Positions 1 through 24,700 are shown, counted from the first letter of the stretch. The stretch: 64,000 nucleotides of DNA from Limanda limanda (GCF_963576545.1 NC_083648.1:22369654-22433653); one strand, 5' to 3'. The notes: generated from the sequence alone by a model not told the origin. Translations and numbers: made by a program.

Positions 1-226
1 TATGAATAGTTCATTACTTGTAAAACTATCAGTTTAATATATACTTAAATGTAACTGTAAAACTTCCTTAATTATTTGTCTTGTTCATGGTTAACACACA
101 CCTTTCAATCTTAACAAAGGCATCAAGATGAAAGGTTTTCTGACTTAGCAGCAGTACAGATGTATTGGTTCAATATTCCATTAATATATCAAAGTCAATG
201 ACAGTGTCATAATGAGGAGAACTCAC
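1..226. other. COP1 last intron, partial
   Basis: This is AT-rich sequence beginning at the donor of exon 18 and running to the window edge. No coding, repeat or regulatory signal was recognised, and the final COP1 exon is not here. Confidence 0.8.
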
Positions 227-11425
<11,199 letters not shown>

Positions 11426-13378
11426 CACGCAAAGGCCCGCCGAGAAACTCCCCGAAAATCCGCTGCGTCGCTGCTCAAAGCATCCGGACGGGCTGCTATT
11501 TGGCCGCTTCGGAGGGTCTCGGCTAGCTAGCTAGCTGGCTCGCCTGTGTGCTAGCATCCTGAGAGGAAGCAACAGTGCCCGCACATCCAGCGTGTTTAAC
11601 GAGTCCGTGTTTCTGTCGCTTCTGTCACTGGCGGAGTATTAGAAAGTGTCTGTGGCGCTAGCAGCAAACAGACAGGAGCACGCACACGGACAAGTGCAGC
11701 CACAACTGCGTTGCTCGGGAGATTAGCCGGTTAGCTTCGGTTAGCCATGGGCAGGAATCGCTTTGACTCTCCTCGATTACCCAGTGTGCTCCCGGCTTTC
11801 AATCACTGCCCCCTAGCGAGGAGGAGTTAAACTGTGCCGGTGGACACTACGCAGCAAACTGTTGTCTACATTCATTTGTACAGCTCAACTGGAGAATACA
11901 ATCATGAGGATATAGGTTTATTTTTGTGAAACCTTTTCTTTACGAAAATGTGACAAAACATCCTCGAAGGTCCACTTACTTGTTTTTTCCCCTCAGCCTT
12001 CAACCACAACCAGATGTTATTAAAAGCTCAGAAAAATACATTATTATATTTTATCACAGATTATTTTTGTCACAAGAAAATAATGAACTTCACCATCACA
12101 AACAACAAACTACAGCTGTAAATTCCCACTCCACAACCAACTGAGCACAGTATTACTCAACTAAAGGATTTAATGTAGCGACAGGTGATTGTAAAGGAAC
12201 ATTTCATTTTGCGATGTTGTTTTGAATTTCTTTTATATTTTTCCTGTCTTGGTCACCAAGTGGATGGATTGGCAGGTTTCGAGTTCCAGGTTCACCATTT
12301 GCTTTTTAAACATCATCCTGATAATCATAAACATCGAAAGATGCCACATATCAGCGATGTTGTGGCTAATAAATATCCAGAGAATGTCAATAGACAAATG
12401 TATCATGAAACTGATAAGTTCATGAGAAGTCTAAAGGGATAATGATCAACTGTTGCATTTAAATGACACATTCTTTTCAAAAAATATTTATGAACACTAT
12501 GGTTCTATCTCAGATCACCGTAGAGTTCACTGAGAGACACATGGGTTATTTTCGGGATTTCAGTCTGTCATAGAGTGCTGCCTCATGTTTGTCCTTTTCA
12601 TTTCCCTGATGATATTGCCTTCACGTCAAGAAAATAAGCAACCAGGTCACATCCACAAAGTGCAGCCAGTGGCCGAGCCAAGAGAAACAGCGTCGTGTCA
12701 TTCAAGCATCCACCTGCAGCTCTGCAAATAAAACATACGGAGCACTAACATATTCATGCTCACAGTTTATGCAGACTGCTACTTGCTTTTCCATTTTTAC
12801 CTCCACGTGGGCAAATAAGGGGTTCCTCCATGTCAGCACGCACAACATGGATTTTCCCATGTTTTTGTTTGTGGAAGGAGTTTATATGTATCATTATGGA
12901 GCGCCGTTAGGATATGAAGTAAGGTTTTCAGCAAGAGGAAAACTACTGGATACGTAGGGACCAGATTATTTCCCTGAAGAGGACCACCATGTTAAAAATG
13001 TCCCTCACTCTCTCTCTCTCGCTCTCTCTCTGTGTGCAGCATGCGTCAGTCATGATGTGTTTAATTGAAAATGACTTGAAATAAATCAAAAGTGTCAAAA
13101 ATGTCAATCTGTTTTAAATACATTGAAATATATATAATTATGCATCTCAAGATACATTTAAAAGCTAGCAATTGTGTTTGTTATATGAAGATAACGTATA
13201 AAATAAAGATAATTGAAAATAAAAATGGTATAGTGTGTGACATTTCAAAAACAAATATCAGTTTTTTATCAATTTTTTGTAGAACACTAAAAATACTCTG
13301 TTGTGACTCTGAATAAGACCCTTTGAGCTAAACACCTGCTGTACTGTATATACACCGTGTTGCCTTTGTCCCCCTCTG

Positions 13379-13393
13379 CCCCCCCCCCCCCCC
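13379..13393. repeat. Poly-C tract
   Basis: A homopolymer run of C sits in a pyrimidine-rich block (13360-13470), with no gene context. Confidence 0.9.
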
Positions 13394-13832
13394 TCTATTC
13401 TATACCATTGGTGCAGAAAAGCTTGCCTTCTTTCTTTCTTCCCCTCCACATTTGTCCTGCACATCAGCCTGGATTTTCTCCTTTTTGGGGACCCCCACTT
13501 CTTTTTATGATGAACCAGGTTGTGTGTGTGTGCGCTTGTGGAGCCGCAGGGGTCAGCGGTGTTATTGCACTGGAGGTTAGCGAGTGGCCAAGAGGTAAAA
13601 AGACAAAGAGTGAGTGACACGGTAAAAATAATGAGGGTGTGTGGAAAAAAACAAATGAGTGAGTGAGTGAGGAAAATGTGTGTGTGAAAGAGAGGGAGAG
13701 CAGAGAAGAGAAGACAGAGAGCGGGCCTCAGGGTCGATGAGGTCAAGACGGACAAGCTCAGATGAAGGATAATCTGTGGAGGTCCCTTACAGTGGGGGGT
13801 GAGGCCCCGGTGGAGCACACCCATTCAGACTC

Positions 13833-13858
13833 CCTCTCTCTCTCTCTCTCTCTCTCTG
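13833..13858. repeat. (CT)n microsatellite
   Basis: An uninterrupted CT dinucleotide run lies within a longer pyrimidine-rich block that continues with TCTTC-like imperfect repeats to about 13930. Confidence 0.9.
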
Positions 13859-16308
13859 TCCCTCACACACTGCACAACCCAACATTGCTCTCTTCTTCTC
13901 TTTCTCTTCTTTCTCTTCTCCTTCATCCTCCCTCTCCCTCCCGTTTTTGTTGCTTTCTCTTAAAACCCAGCCCTCCTATTTCTTGTTTCTTTTTTTCCAA
14001 CACAGTTGCAGCTGGATTTCAAAAGGGCACTTTGCCAGCAGAAAAAACTGAATGTTTAGCAGGCAGATCCCTCAGTCAGGCAGGCTGGGATTGTGGAATT
14101 CCAGCCTCCCACTCTTTAGGAACAGTTTTTTGCCCCTTCGGGGGCCCCTGCCATAACTGCCAGCGGCCTCCTCCTCCATCTCCATCTCCAGCCTCGAGCT
14201 AGGGCCCTGTTTGCAAATTGAGCCTGACGAAAACAGTAAGGGAGCAACAATAAAGAAGGTGTGGAACAGCCACAACTGGTAGCCATAGTTTATTTAATTA
14301 TCAGGTGAATAATGAGAGATTATTGAAGGAATTTTGGTTGTAAAATATAGAACATAAGCTTTTAAAAATCACAAATGGTAAAATTCAAGTCTTGAATCAG
14401 ATGTTGCTGTGAAGTTTGTTTTAGAATTCCCAAAAGCAGTACATAATCTGTTACGAGTGTCAGTGAGGGCACCTGTGATTTGAGTTTGGACAGTGTGCGC
14501 AACATGAATTCATTCTTTTATATTTTTCAAGAGTCAAATAACATTAGTTCATGATAAGCTGCAAAACCACATGGTTTGCATGTTTTATTATTACTGAAAA
14601 TTCTGCATTGAGTGCAATACCCAGTACAATTACATGCAAACTCTTGTAGTAGCCTACGTCCCCACTGTTCAATAGAAATCGGTGCAGGGAGACAGAGGGT
14701 GACTACACAAGTTGTCTAATCGTGAGGTGTGAATATTTTTCTCAAATGTATGAAATGGTGCTCACAATTCCATATCTGACAAAAGAGTAATGTTAGTCAG
14801 ACCTGGGCAATGTTAATGTGAATCTTGAGGTCCATGTATTTTAGGTTTGGGAACTTAAAACCGCAATTATGCAGTCTAGAAGGAGCAAAATCTCCGTTTA
14901 AGAGGACCTTAAGTGCAGCTTTTTTTTGTTAAACATAACTTTTGCTTACTATCCTAAAGAGATCGGTAATGTGGTATTTAAAATCTTATTGATGGTGTTC
15001 GGTGTTTCTGCAGATGTGTGGGAACATATGTTTTATATCCATGTGTGCACTGTGCGTTGTTTTTGTATTGATTGCCTATTAGACCATTTTTGTGCTTGTT
15101 TATATGGTTACATTAATAAAATAGACTAATAAAACCTTCAGGTTTACAAACATGACATAACATCCCCCCATGTTTCTCCCGATCTCTCTCCTGCTTCCAT
15201 TCCTCCCTCTCATCTGATACTTCCTCTCTCTGTTCTCTCAGGCCTGACTCGGCCCACACGGACACAAGAGTTAGCTGCAAAAAAGCAGGTAGCATATTTG
15301 GATGAAGAACTCTTTTCATGTGCGAGACAGATGTTATGGCTGTCCGTGCTGCACCGCTGAGGAGAGCCAGAGCATGAGTGAGTGAGATGGATAGATCAAG
15401 AGGAGGGGGAAAGGAGGCTCGGGGTGGGTAAAAGGAAGAGAAAGGGGGGAAAGCAAGAGTGGGAGGGAGGGAGAGGGTTTCTCAAACCTCACCACCTTCA
15501 CTTTGGATTGTGTGTGTGTGAGTGTGTGACGACACATCAGCTTGTGGAAAGTAACTTACTATGTTTACTTGAGTATAGGCTACAATAATAATCTGGATTT
15601 CAGGATTTTTATGATATACCACTGCTACTTTTTGAGAAGCAAACATAAGAGGGATATCACATCTATTTTACCCCATTGGAAGACATACTGCTGTGCAAAT
15701 TTAGATTTTACACACATAACCAATGGAGTTCTAATACAAGACAGATCGAAGTTTATACAAAATACTTTAAAGTAGCTCTAACCATTTTAAGCTGCTGATT
15801 ACACATAAATGCCTATATATTGCATTAAAATAATCTAAAAATGTAATATAGGCTAATGAACTTTATACTTACAATATTCTGCTTCCTGCAAGTCTTACAC
15901 CATTTACTTAGCTGTCATTACTGATGCATTATGATGAGGAGCTAATTATATATATTTAATACTGTACAGTGGGTATTTTGGATCATGATTTGGTCTTCAA
16001 CAGTGCAACGCATTCTACAGGCACCACGTGTTGCAATATTAACTTAAAACTCAAAGAAACTGGTTACCACTCAGTAGATGTAAAAATTCCCTTCGAAACA
16101 TTATAGTGGCATGTTTTTTAAGATTAAGATTAAGATACATTTATTTGTAGCTTGAAATGGAAAAAACACTTAACTTGTCTACCTATCCACTGATGATAAT
16201 TCAATGGCAATTCATTTGACCTAACTGTATCTTCTTATCATAATGAGTGGATGGATGAAGAGAGAATGAAAATGAACAGGCTACATGATGAAGTTTTACA
16301 CATACTCT

Positions 16309-16374
16309 CACACACACGCGCGCGCGCGCGCACACACACACACACAGACACACACACGCAGACACACACACACA

Positions 16375-16473
<99 letters not shown>

Positions 16474-16504
16474 ACAGACACACACACACACACGCACACA
16501 CATA
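16309..16504. repeat. (CA)n microsatellite with embedded (CG)n
   Basis: About 195 bases of alternating purine-pyrimidine: CA repeats, a CG run at 16317-16331, and a long, nearly pure CA tract interrupted by GACA units. It lies about 1.3 kb upstream of the PAPPA2 start codon. Long open frames across it are repeat artefacts. Confidence 0.97.
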
Positions 16505-16612
16505 CACCGGATCTCCTCCACCATCACCACCACACTTCCCCTACCGGTGATGTCAGGGCGGGCAGGGGCTCCATGATGAAAAAAAAACAACTTTGGACTC
16601 AGGAGAATAAAG

Positions 16613-16649
16613 GGAGAGAGAGAGAGGGGGAGAGAGAGAGAGAGAGGGG

Positions 16650-16726
<77 letters not shown>
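16613..16726. repeat. (GA)n microsatellite
   Basis: A purine-only tract of about 110 bases, mostly GA with short G runs, lies about 100 bases after the CA tract and probably within or near the PAPPA2 promoter. Such mirror-symmetric purine tracts can form triplex (H-DNA). Confidence 0.97.
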
Positions 16727-16730
<4 letters not shown>

Positions 16731-16734
16731 GAGT

Positions 16735-17092
16735 GAATGGAGGAGGATATTACAACCAGTGCATGGACCGGTGCACAGAGAAGCAAGTCACTCTCTGAAG
16801 CTCTCACAGACGCACAACTATTCCAGGAGGAGCCGACACGCGGGTTCAGGATATTAATGGACTGATATATCTATTTTTTTATATATATAATTACAATTAT
16901 CATTCTTTCTGAAGACAAAACATAGGAAAGCTTCTGCTCAACAAGTAGGGTAACTATTCTAGAGCTTGCACTCTGCACTTCATTTTGCATCTGGAGTTGA
17001 CTTTTTTATTTTTATTTTTGATTATTATTACTCTGATTCACTTTGCAGCCATATTTTGGGACAGGACGCGTGAATGATGCCGCAATGGTCAG
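16735..17092 (+). other. Inferred PAPPA2 5' leader exon (3' end defined, 5' end unknown)
   Basis: GGTCAG|GTAAACAT at 17092/17093 is a strong donor. The acceptor CCTAATCTATAG just before the PAPPA2 ATG (exon start 17765) would pair with it. Joining them places ATG GTC AGG ACA ahead of the annotated ATG, in frame with it, so translation could begin at 17085 with four extra residues (MVRT). Human PAPPA2 also has a 5' untranslated exon as I recall. The 5' boundary given here is only a guess, after the GA tract. Confidence 0.4.
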
Positions 17093-17764
17093 GTAAACAT
17101 AGGACTTAAGAGGCTTTGAGCAAGAGTCAGTGGAATCTAATGTCCACGATTTATTGATTTGCAAAAAAGGGAAACGCCATCCACATCTTCCTCAGTGGTA
17201 AAATAAGTCTGTTTGCTGTATTTAAAATCTAATAAATTAGTGCTGACCTTAAACATCTCCTCCTTTCCCTCGTGGGCTTACTTCTAGACGGTTTGTTTTC
17301 AGCATTTTTGATATTATTTCTTACTGCAGCAGAGTCGGAGTGCAGGAGGCTGCAGACATCGTGCAGACAGTAAACATGAATGGGAAAGAGGCAAAGCTTC
17401 GCTCCTAAAGGTCCGTGCAAAGTGTGGAGAGCTGAAGCTGCACCAACAAAAGATATCTGCTCACAAGATCTGATTGTTCTTCATCCACATCCTTTCTAAA
17501 GCGAATATACCAAATATATACGGACAACCTCAGTGCGCAATACATCCATGTGAGATCCACACATTGAATGTGACGCCCTCTTTCTTTTAGTTTGATCCCT
17601 TTGCAATGCACTGATAGTTTATATTGCTTACTCTCCTTTTATGTGTTAACTCCGGTGGGTTGATTCCCAAACAGGCAGCCTACACAGCAGTTTGTTAATT
17701 TCTCTTCTTTATTCAAATTAAAATAAAAACCTGCAAAGTAGGCTATACCTTCCCTAATCTATAG
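17093..17764 (+). other. Inferred PAPPA2 leader intron
   Basis: The stretch is bounded by the donor GTAAAC and the acceptor TCTATAG described for the leader exon. It contains no recognisable coding or repeat sequence. If the intron is not used, this is simply 5' flanking or untranslated sequence. Confidence 0.4.
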
Positions 17765-17768
17765 GACA

Positions 17769-18708
17769 ATGTTGTTGATCCGACTACTGGCTGTCTTCCT
17801 CACCCTCATCACCAACACGTGGCTGCTCGGCCCGGTTCGCTCGGACGCACTGAGCCGGTCCAAACGCTCCCTGGCGCTGCGGGCGGACCGCGAGCTTCCC
17901 TCGCTAGCAGGTGAACCGTGCACGGCCGCGGGCATGTGGAGGTCCCGGCGGCAGCCCCGCTCCCCCCTCCCGTCCCAACAGCGCCCTCCAGCGGCCCGTC
18001 CGAGGACGAGCACCAGCGGGACGCGAGAGCCGTACAGTGTCAGGAGCGCGCCCGCGGTGTGTGCGGGAGGATGCAGGGGGGACGCCGGGGTGCTCCACCG
18101 GGTCGAGGAGAAGGCAGGCTGGGGCGAGGCGGAGGGTGTGACGGTGGGAGCGAGGGACGGACATGGTGACAGCAGAGAGCCACGCCATGTCAGCCGAGAC
18201 GCCGCGCAACGAGCCGGGAACTCTGTGCGTAAAGACGCCAGGCACAGCGCCTCCTCCGCGGGAAACGCGCAGCCTCCAGACGGCTCCATCTCCAGAGTCA
18301 CCCGCAGCCTCGGCGGGACGGTTCATTACGATGAGGAGGGAAACTCCAGCTGGGAGAAAGTGTCCCCGACAGACTCCGGGGGACTCCGGGTGCTCCACGG
18401 ACTGCAGCGGGTCGACGGAGAGCTGCACTCCGCGACCCCGGGCACCGCGGAGGACAGCACCGAGGACTACTCCGGAGAGGTGGAGGAGGCGGACCCGCCG
18501 GCGAGCCTGCCCGTCAGCAGCCCCTCTCCGTGGGGGAGCCCGGTGCCCAGGGGACCCCCCTCGTGGATGACGGCCCTGTACTTCAGCGGGCGGCGGGAGC
18601 AGCTGCAGGTGAAGTCGGCGGCGAGGGTGGAGCTGCCGAGGGACAAGTTCACCCTCGAGCTGTGGGTGAAGCCCGAGGGAGGGCAGAGCAACCCCGCGGT
18701 CATAGCAG
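17769..18708 (+). CDS. pappa2: PAPPA2 exon 1 (signal peptide, pro-region, start of LamG)
   Basis: The ATG at 17769 opens a hydrophobic signal sequence ([20 protein letters not shown]), followed by RSKR at residues 30-33. A long, GC-rich, poorly conserved pro-region follows, with RVTR|S at 176-180. That site lies at the position where human PAPP-A2 is cleaved after RVKK. Conserved sequence starts at [12 protein letters not shown] (about 269) and [20 protein letters not shown], the LamG-like domain. The exon ends phase 1 at the donor GCAG|GTGGGT. The ATG is the first in frame within this exon, but a spliced leader could add four residues. Confidence 0.93.
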
Positions 18709-21700
18709 GTGGGTGATCAAATGCATGATCGAGTTTGCACGTATATGTGTATGAAGATGTCCCAAAAAGTTCCTTGGCCGCTCGGTGACAGATCCCAGTC
18801 TAGGGAATACATATGACTTTTTCTTCAATCACACTGGTCAGTCTGGATTTGAACTCTTGGCCCTATATCTGCTTGTAGGGTATATGTATATAATCCTCGT
18901 ATTGGTTGACATAATGGACCTATACAGTCTCATTTAGACTTTTAGATTTCTTTGTGCCTTCTGACTCCTTAACCTCTTTACTGCGTATCCACTATTCCCT
19001 CCTTCTCTCTCACTTTAGCTGTTAAAGTTCAATTCATTCAGATGGAGGTTTCCTGTTGTTTCAACCAGCTACTGTATCTAATAACCCTAACAGCATTTGG
19101 CCTCCCTCCATGACAAAGGTCAAATGGGGTTCATGCAGAGTTTAAGCTTAAACTTAGTTTGTATACTTGTTATACATTCATGCTGAAACATTTACATGTT
19201 CAATAATTTAATCAGTGGACAGAAAATGAATTAACTGATAAGATTTGCTACCTTCCTTTTAATGTGATTGATTTATGTTTAAAAATAAAGCTGTGTCTCC
19301 GTACAACAGCATCGGAAATTCTAAATATTATGGTTGAAACAACATTTCAAAATGTCAGTTGATAGGTGATTGGTGACTACATTGTTTTTGACAAAAGTTT
19401 AAAAACATTTGTCAGCTTACCAGCCTCGGGCATGTGGCCCAAAATGTTGATTTCCCCCTTCTCCACTGACTGATTATTGATAATGACAATGGACAGGCAA
19501 TCATCAGCTACCTTTGACTTACTGTATGTCTCTGACACGAGGGCTGTGCTATATGACCAAAGGCATGTATTGTGATACCCAATATCCAAATGACAACACA
19601 TACTGTTACTCGTTACCTGACACTCAAAACGTCTCTTGAAAACACACAAACATATATCCTTATTAGGACTTTGTATTTACTCCCACTCCTTGTGGACAGC
19701 CAAACCAAAACCTTATCCTGAACCTGAACCATGACCAATTCATGCCTAACCCTACGCTTCACCAGGATCTCAGACATTCTGTTTTGTCTCATTATGGCTT
19801 TGGTCCTCATGAGGAATACTGGTCCTGACAATGTCAGTGTTTATGCTTGAAAAGGTCCTAAAGAGGAAATAAAAACGTGTACACACAGACCAGAGTCTCT
19901 ACCACCAGCTAGCTCCAGTTTCACTCCAAACTGCAACTAAAAATGCTTTTCATCTCCCACAAAAGCAGTAATCCAGACCTGCATATGGCTCCATTTAAAA
20001 GAGGTGCTAAGCCAGGAAGTCAGAAGTGTCACATGTTCTCAATCGGAGTGATTACGAGGTGGGGCAAAGCTAATGGAAGAGGGAGTTCCATTTCCATTTC
20101 CACCCATTAAAATTTCCATCTTCTGTTTCCATTTTCCACACATGAATGGAAACGAGCAGAGCCCAATGTAGGGTTAATCCTACATGATTTACAAACCCCA
20201 AAAAAAGATTGCATTACCAAATAAAAGACACAAAAATATCAAGAGTGCACCTTGGCCCTAAATGCACAGCCCCACCCAGATAAACCTGTTGATCTTGGCA
20301 TTTTCTTAAGTGAGGTTATTCTTTTGCGGGCAATAGAAATAATTTAATGACTATTAAAACATGGTGATGGTAATGGTTGATATTTGTTCTTTATGTAATC
20401 GTATTTAGTCAGTTATTTAACGATTTTTTATTTTATTGTTTACTTTTTTCCCCACAACAAATGAAATGGTGTTTTTTTATTCAGGACACACACTATTCAT
20501 AAATATGTGGTTACATAACTGAGAAAATCCCCAGGATGTGTTTCATTCAGGCAGTTATCTCGCCTGTGGGTTTCCGCTGACTTAGAGCAGTGAACTGTCT
20601 TATGAACCCGTCATTTAACCGAACTCTTCACATCAGGATGAACATCGCTGTTTTTCCAATGAGCCCGCAACAAGAATGTTATGCTTGAAAAGCTGCACAT
20701 TTGACAGAACAACAGATACATCAGACAAATTGAAGAGGTTCTTTGGTGGAGCACCAGGGCTGCCCAGATAGGGAGCGAGACCACAAACTGTTATGTCTGC
20801 TCATATTTACTCTGATCAAAGATCCTACTCCATCACTTACTTACATTACTTTCTTCCACTCATTGCTTCCTTATGTGAGGGCTGCATTTTGTGGCATTAG
20901 GCATTCCTCTTTGTAGTGTCCTGACAGAATCTGACAATAAAGTGAAAAACAAACTCCCATTTTTCACCCAAACATGACATTGACCTTCGTTTGACTTGTT
21001 ATTCTAATGTGACTGTTAGAGAGAGTTCTAACATTACCCAAGAGTAGGCTACTGGACAATGTAATGACGACACCATTTCTACATGTCCTGCATTAATATT
21101 ATATGTTTTCAATATTGTAACTATTTATTGTATATTTAAAATATGATAGTATATGCTGATAATAGTAAGCATTAAGGCTGCAAGCAGCATTAAAGGGCCA
21201 CTGCACCTTTGTGCACATTGGGAGAACATGTCGATGGTGGACATGGATTCTACTTGAGCAATGATTTAGCCAGAACCAAATGCCAAAAAACCCCATTAGA
21301 GAACCTGCTAGAAGAATTTGTCAAAGTAAGAAATGTATGTTTCCTGTAGCCAGTAGGTGGCGCTATGATGAAGACTGAAATTTCGCCTGCACTCTTTTAA
21401 GAAGGATCTGATGAGGTTGGATCAAGTAACAAGTTACAACAATCCATTGTTGATACAAATTAGCAATAGTGCTAACGGAGAAAACTTATAAAGCTGCACT
21501 AATGAGTATTTTCGTATTAACTGTGTGTATCAAATGATAATATATAATGAAAAAGGGGTGCCTTGTTGTAGAGAATTATAACCTGATTCTGCAGCTACCC
21601 TCATCTCTAAGCTCTTGTACAACGTCTCTTACATTTAGATATGGCAGCTTCACAGTTCACCACTCTAACCAACCTTCTGTCCAGCAGCCGCAGGTATTAT

Positions 21701-24700
21701 TTTCAGCTAAGATGCTCTGATAAACCCACTGTACTCTATCCTCCCAGTGTAAAACATCAGACAGACACAATGAGCTAATAGTTAGTTAAAGCAGTGGAAT
21801 ATTTAGCTGTCAAATACTTTCTGGACAGTCATACAATGAACCAGAGAAAGAAATGTTAACAACTTTAGGATGCATTATGTCTGAGTTATTTTTAAGGCTA
21901 GCTTTGCTGCCCCCAAGCGGCAGCTACAGTTTTAAACCATTGTAATAAAACCAATTATTAACATAATGGTAAACGAATGAGGCCAAAGTGGCAATGACTG
22001 ATGTTCCCTGGTGCAAGCAACGATATTGTAACATATTTTTTGGCATCTTTCGTTCACATCACATCACATCGACCGCTTAGGCACTGAAACCTCTAACGTC
22101 ATTTAAGTTCAATTTAAATAACTGCTCTGTAGCAGCTCTGGGCAGCGTGCAATAATGGCCATTCCACAGACCCAGCTCAATCTTCTTCTATGTCCTTGGA
22201 TAAACTCCGGCAGTGTTCTAAACAGGCAGGTTTGGAACTGCACTAGTTTGTTACCAATGCTGAGAGTGATACCATGCATGTGCAGTCATATGTAATACAG
22301 TAGGCACCATTGACAACATAATCTAATTCACTTTATTATACTGTTAAATAATAACAATCCAATTCACTTTATTTTAGCATTAGTTCCTGAAGCCATAACC
22401 TCTTAATCTTTATGATCTTTCACTGAATGACCTGCAAAACCCCAAAACTGGCTCATACTAAAAAATATCCTTGGAGTCTATTTTGCTACAGGTGCCGACT
22501 TTACATATACATATACATGTACACACGTACAGCACTGGGGAGGGTGAAGGGGTTCCCTGACCCCTCGCTGTCCCAGTGGTGGACATCTGGGGTGCAGATG
22601 TGGAGCTGTGTGTGTCTGTTGCAACAGAAGATGGAAACACCACGGCCTTGCCTTGGCTGAGTGAAATCCCTCCGTCCTCCTTCCCCTCTCTGTTCTCTCC
22701 CGCTGTTTCTGGCTCTGTCTGTTCTGTCTGTCCCTTAAACTCTATTCGTGTCTCAGCCTCTCTGTGCCTCTCTCCCAGTCTCCCTTAGACCTCAGGACAA
22801 CTATCACTCCGATAGATTGATTGTTTCTGTGTTTATTTGTTCATTTTCCTGAGAGCAACAACCATTTGTAAATTTCCTGTTATTTAACGCATACAACTAG
22901 GAAATATTTGCTTGTTTTCCACCAGTATTCTTTCAAAATATTGACTTTACTTTTCCCCATCTTCCCTGTGCTATAGGTGTGTTTGACAACTGTTCCCATT
23001 CGCTGAGTGAGAAGGGCTGGTCGGTAGGTATACGCACTGTGGAACCCGCCGGCACCAAAGACGCAAGGTTCTACTTCACACTGCGGACAGACCGAGCGGT
23101 GAAATCTACCACCATCTTTAGTCACCAGCGATACCGTGCCAGTGCCTGGACTCACCTAATGGCCTCTTACAATGGCCACAACATGACCCTGTATGTAGAT
23201 GGAGCTAAGGTGTGTGGTTTACGTGCATTGGTCAAATTTTCATTGGGTTGGGTTATTTACCTCTGCATCATTTTTAGCTACTACTATGCTACTATGATTT
23301 AATGCATGACATATCAATGGACATAACCTTGTTGACCAACATAGACAACATGTTAGAAATGTTTTGTGGTTAAAATCATTAAACCTACAGAGATTGCTGG
23401 TCATCAGATCCATTATCATGACAACTGATAATTTGCCAATGAATCTTGCATTTGGATTGAGTAAACCTACGACTTCCAAGGTCAAAATAACCTTTAATAG
23501 CTTATTGCTTCACCTTCAAATTGATTAATGCCAGTTTGGAGACAACAGCTGTAGAACTGTGCGAGCGTATGGTTTCTCATTGCTCCACTCCTGGCTTTAT
23601 CAAGGATTTAAGTTTGGACTAAAAGATCGTGTGTATGAACTCAAACACTTTGTACAGAGGGCTTGATAAGGTGTAGTAGAGTTGACAGCTTTAAAACCTG
23701 TGAAACCACACTGACAGCCGTAAAACATTTACGACCGTTTAAGAGCATAAATCATCAATTATTTTGTTGAAATGAAGAGAGATTAGTTTCTGCTCTTCAT
23801 CTCATCTTGGCTGTTCCACCTCTGCATTTCCTCTGTAGGTGGGAGAAAGCAACCTCCAGTCTGGGAATCTTTACAGCCCCTTCATGAGGACCTGCAGAAC
23901 CCTTTTCCTTGGCAGCAACCAATCAGATCAGGGCCACAGCTTCAGGGGCCATATTGGGGGAGTGGCTTTGTGGGGCTATGCCCGCTCTCAGCAGGACCTA
24001 CTCAAGCAGCCACTTCAGGCAGACAAGAGCGAGCCGGTCCTGGCAATGTGGGCTGACTTCACTAATGTAACTGCCTGTATTAATTTTCCACCCTGTTTGC
24101 TCTCTCCAGATGTCATCATATTATAAATTATGACATTTTCTTTATTTTAGTTTTCATTAGCTTTACTTATTTAACCGTTATGTGCTGTAATTGACTGGAA
24201 TCAGTTAAGTTAACTGAAATACTGATGGATACTGGATACTGCTCTTAAATGTTTTAATTATGGTTTCAGGTGGAACAGTTATGGAGCCCATATAAAGCTG
24301 GCCTCCATCCGATCGTTATCACCACTCCCGTCCCCGAACAAGAACTTGTCTCCTCGTTCCTGCCCCCCCCCTGCGGCCTGACACCCTGCGACAACATCGA
24401 CATCATCGTTGGCTACAATAACCACTGGCAGCTCCGTGCCCCAAAGCGAGTTCGCTACCGGATTGTCAACCTGTCCAATGACGACGGCGGAAACCCCACG
24501 GTGACGGAAGCCCAGATCCAGCTCCAACACCGGGCTCTGACTGAGGCCTTTCGCCCCTACAACATCACTCTGGATCAGAGTGTACACACCGTCAGAAACT
24601 CCAGCCTTAAACAGAAGTTCATCCTCAGCAACTGTCGCATTGGAAAGATCGGTAATCGCCAATGTGACCCTGAGTGCGACCATCCAAGGACAGGCCATGA

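Larger units (their letters stand above)
11801..16300. other. Intergenic region between COP1 and PAPPA2
   Basis: Mostly AT-rich unique-looking sequence with simple repeats: TC at 13003-13037, poly-C at 13379-13393, CT at 13833-13858, and purine-rich stretches at 13640-13720 and 15380-15480. Open frames here are low-complexity or short and match no family I know. No RNA gene was recognised. Confidence 0.75.

Noticed and set aside
13258..14202. 188- and 146-codon open frames in the intergenic region
   Set aside because: They run through pyrimidine- and purine-rich low-complexity DNA, and no domain or splice pattern was recognised.
16201..16857. Long open frames on both strands at 16.2-16.9 kb
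   Set aside because: They translate CA/TG and GA microsatellites (HTHT, CVCV, RERE, SLSL) and have no gene context.
17759..18428. Minus-strand frames of 174-180 codons
   Set aside because: They are antisense to PAPPA2 exon 1. High GC suppresses stop codons, so long shadow frames are expected.
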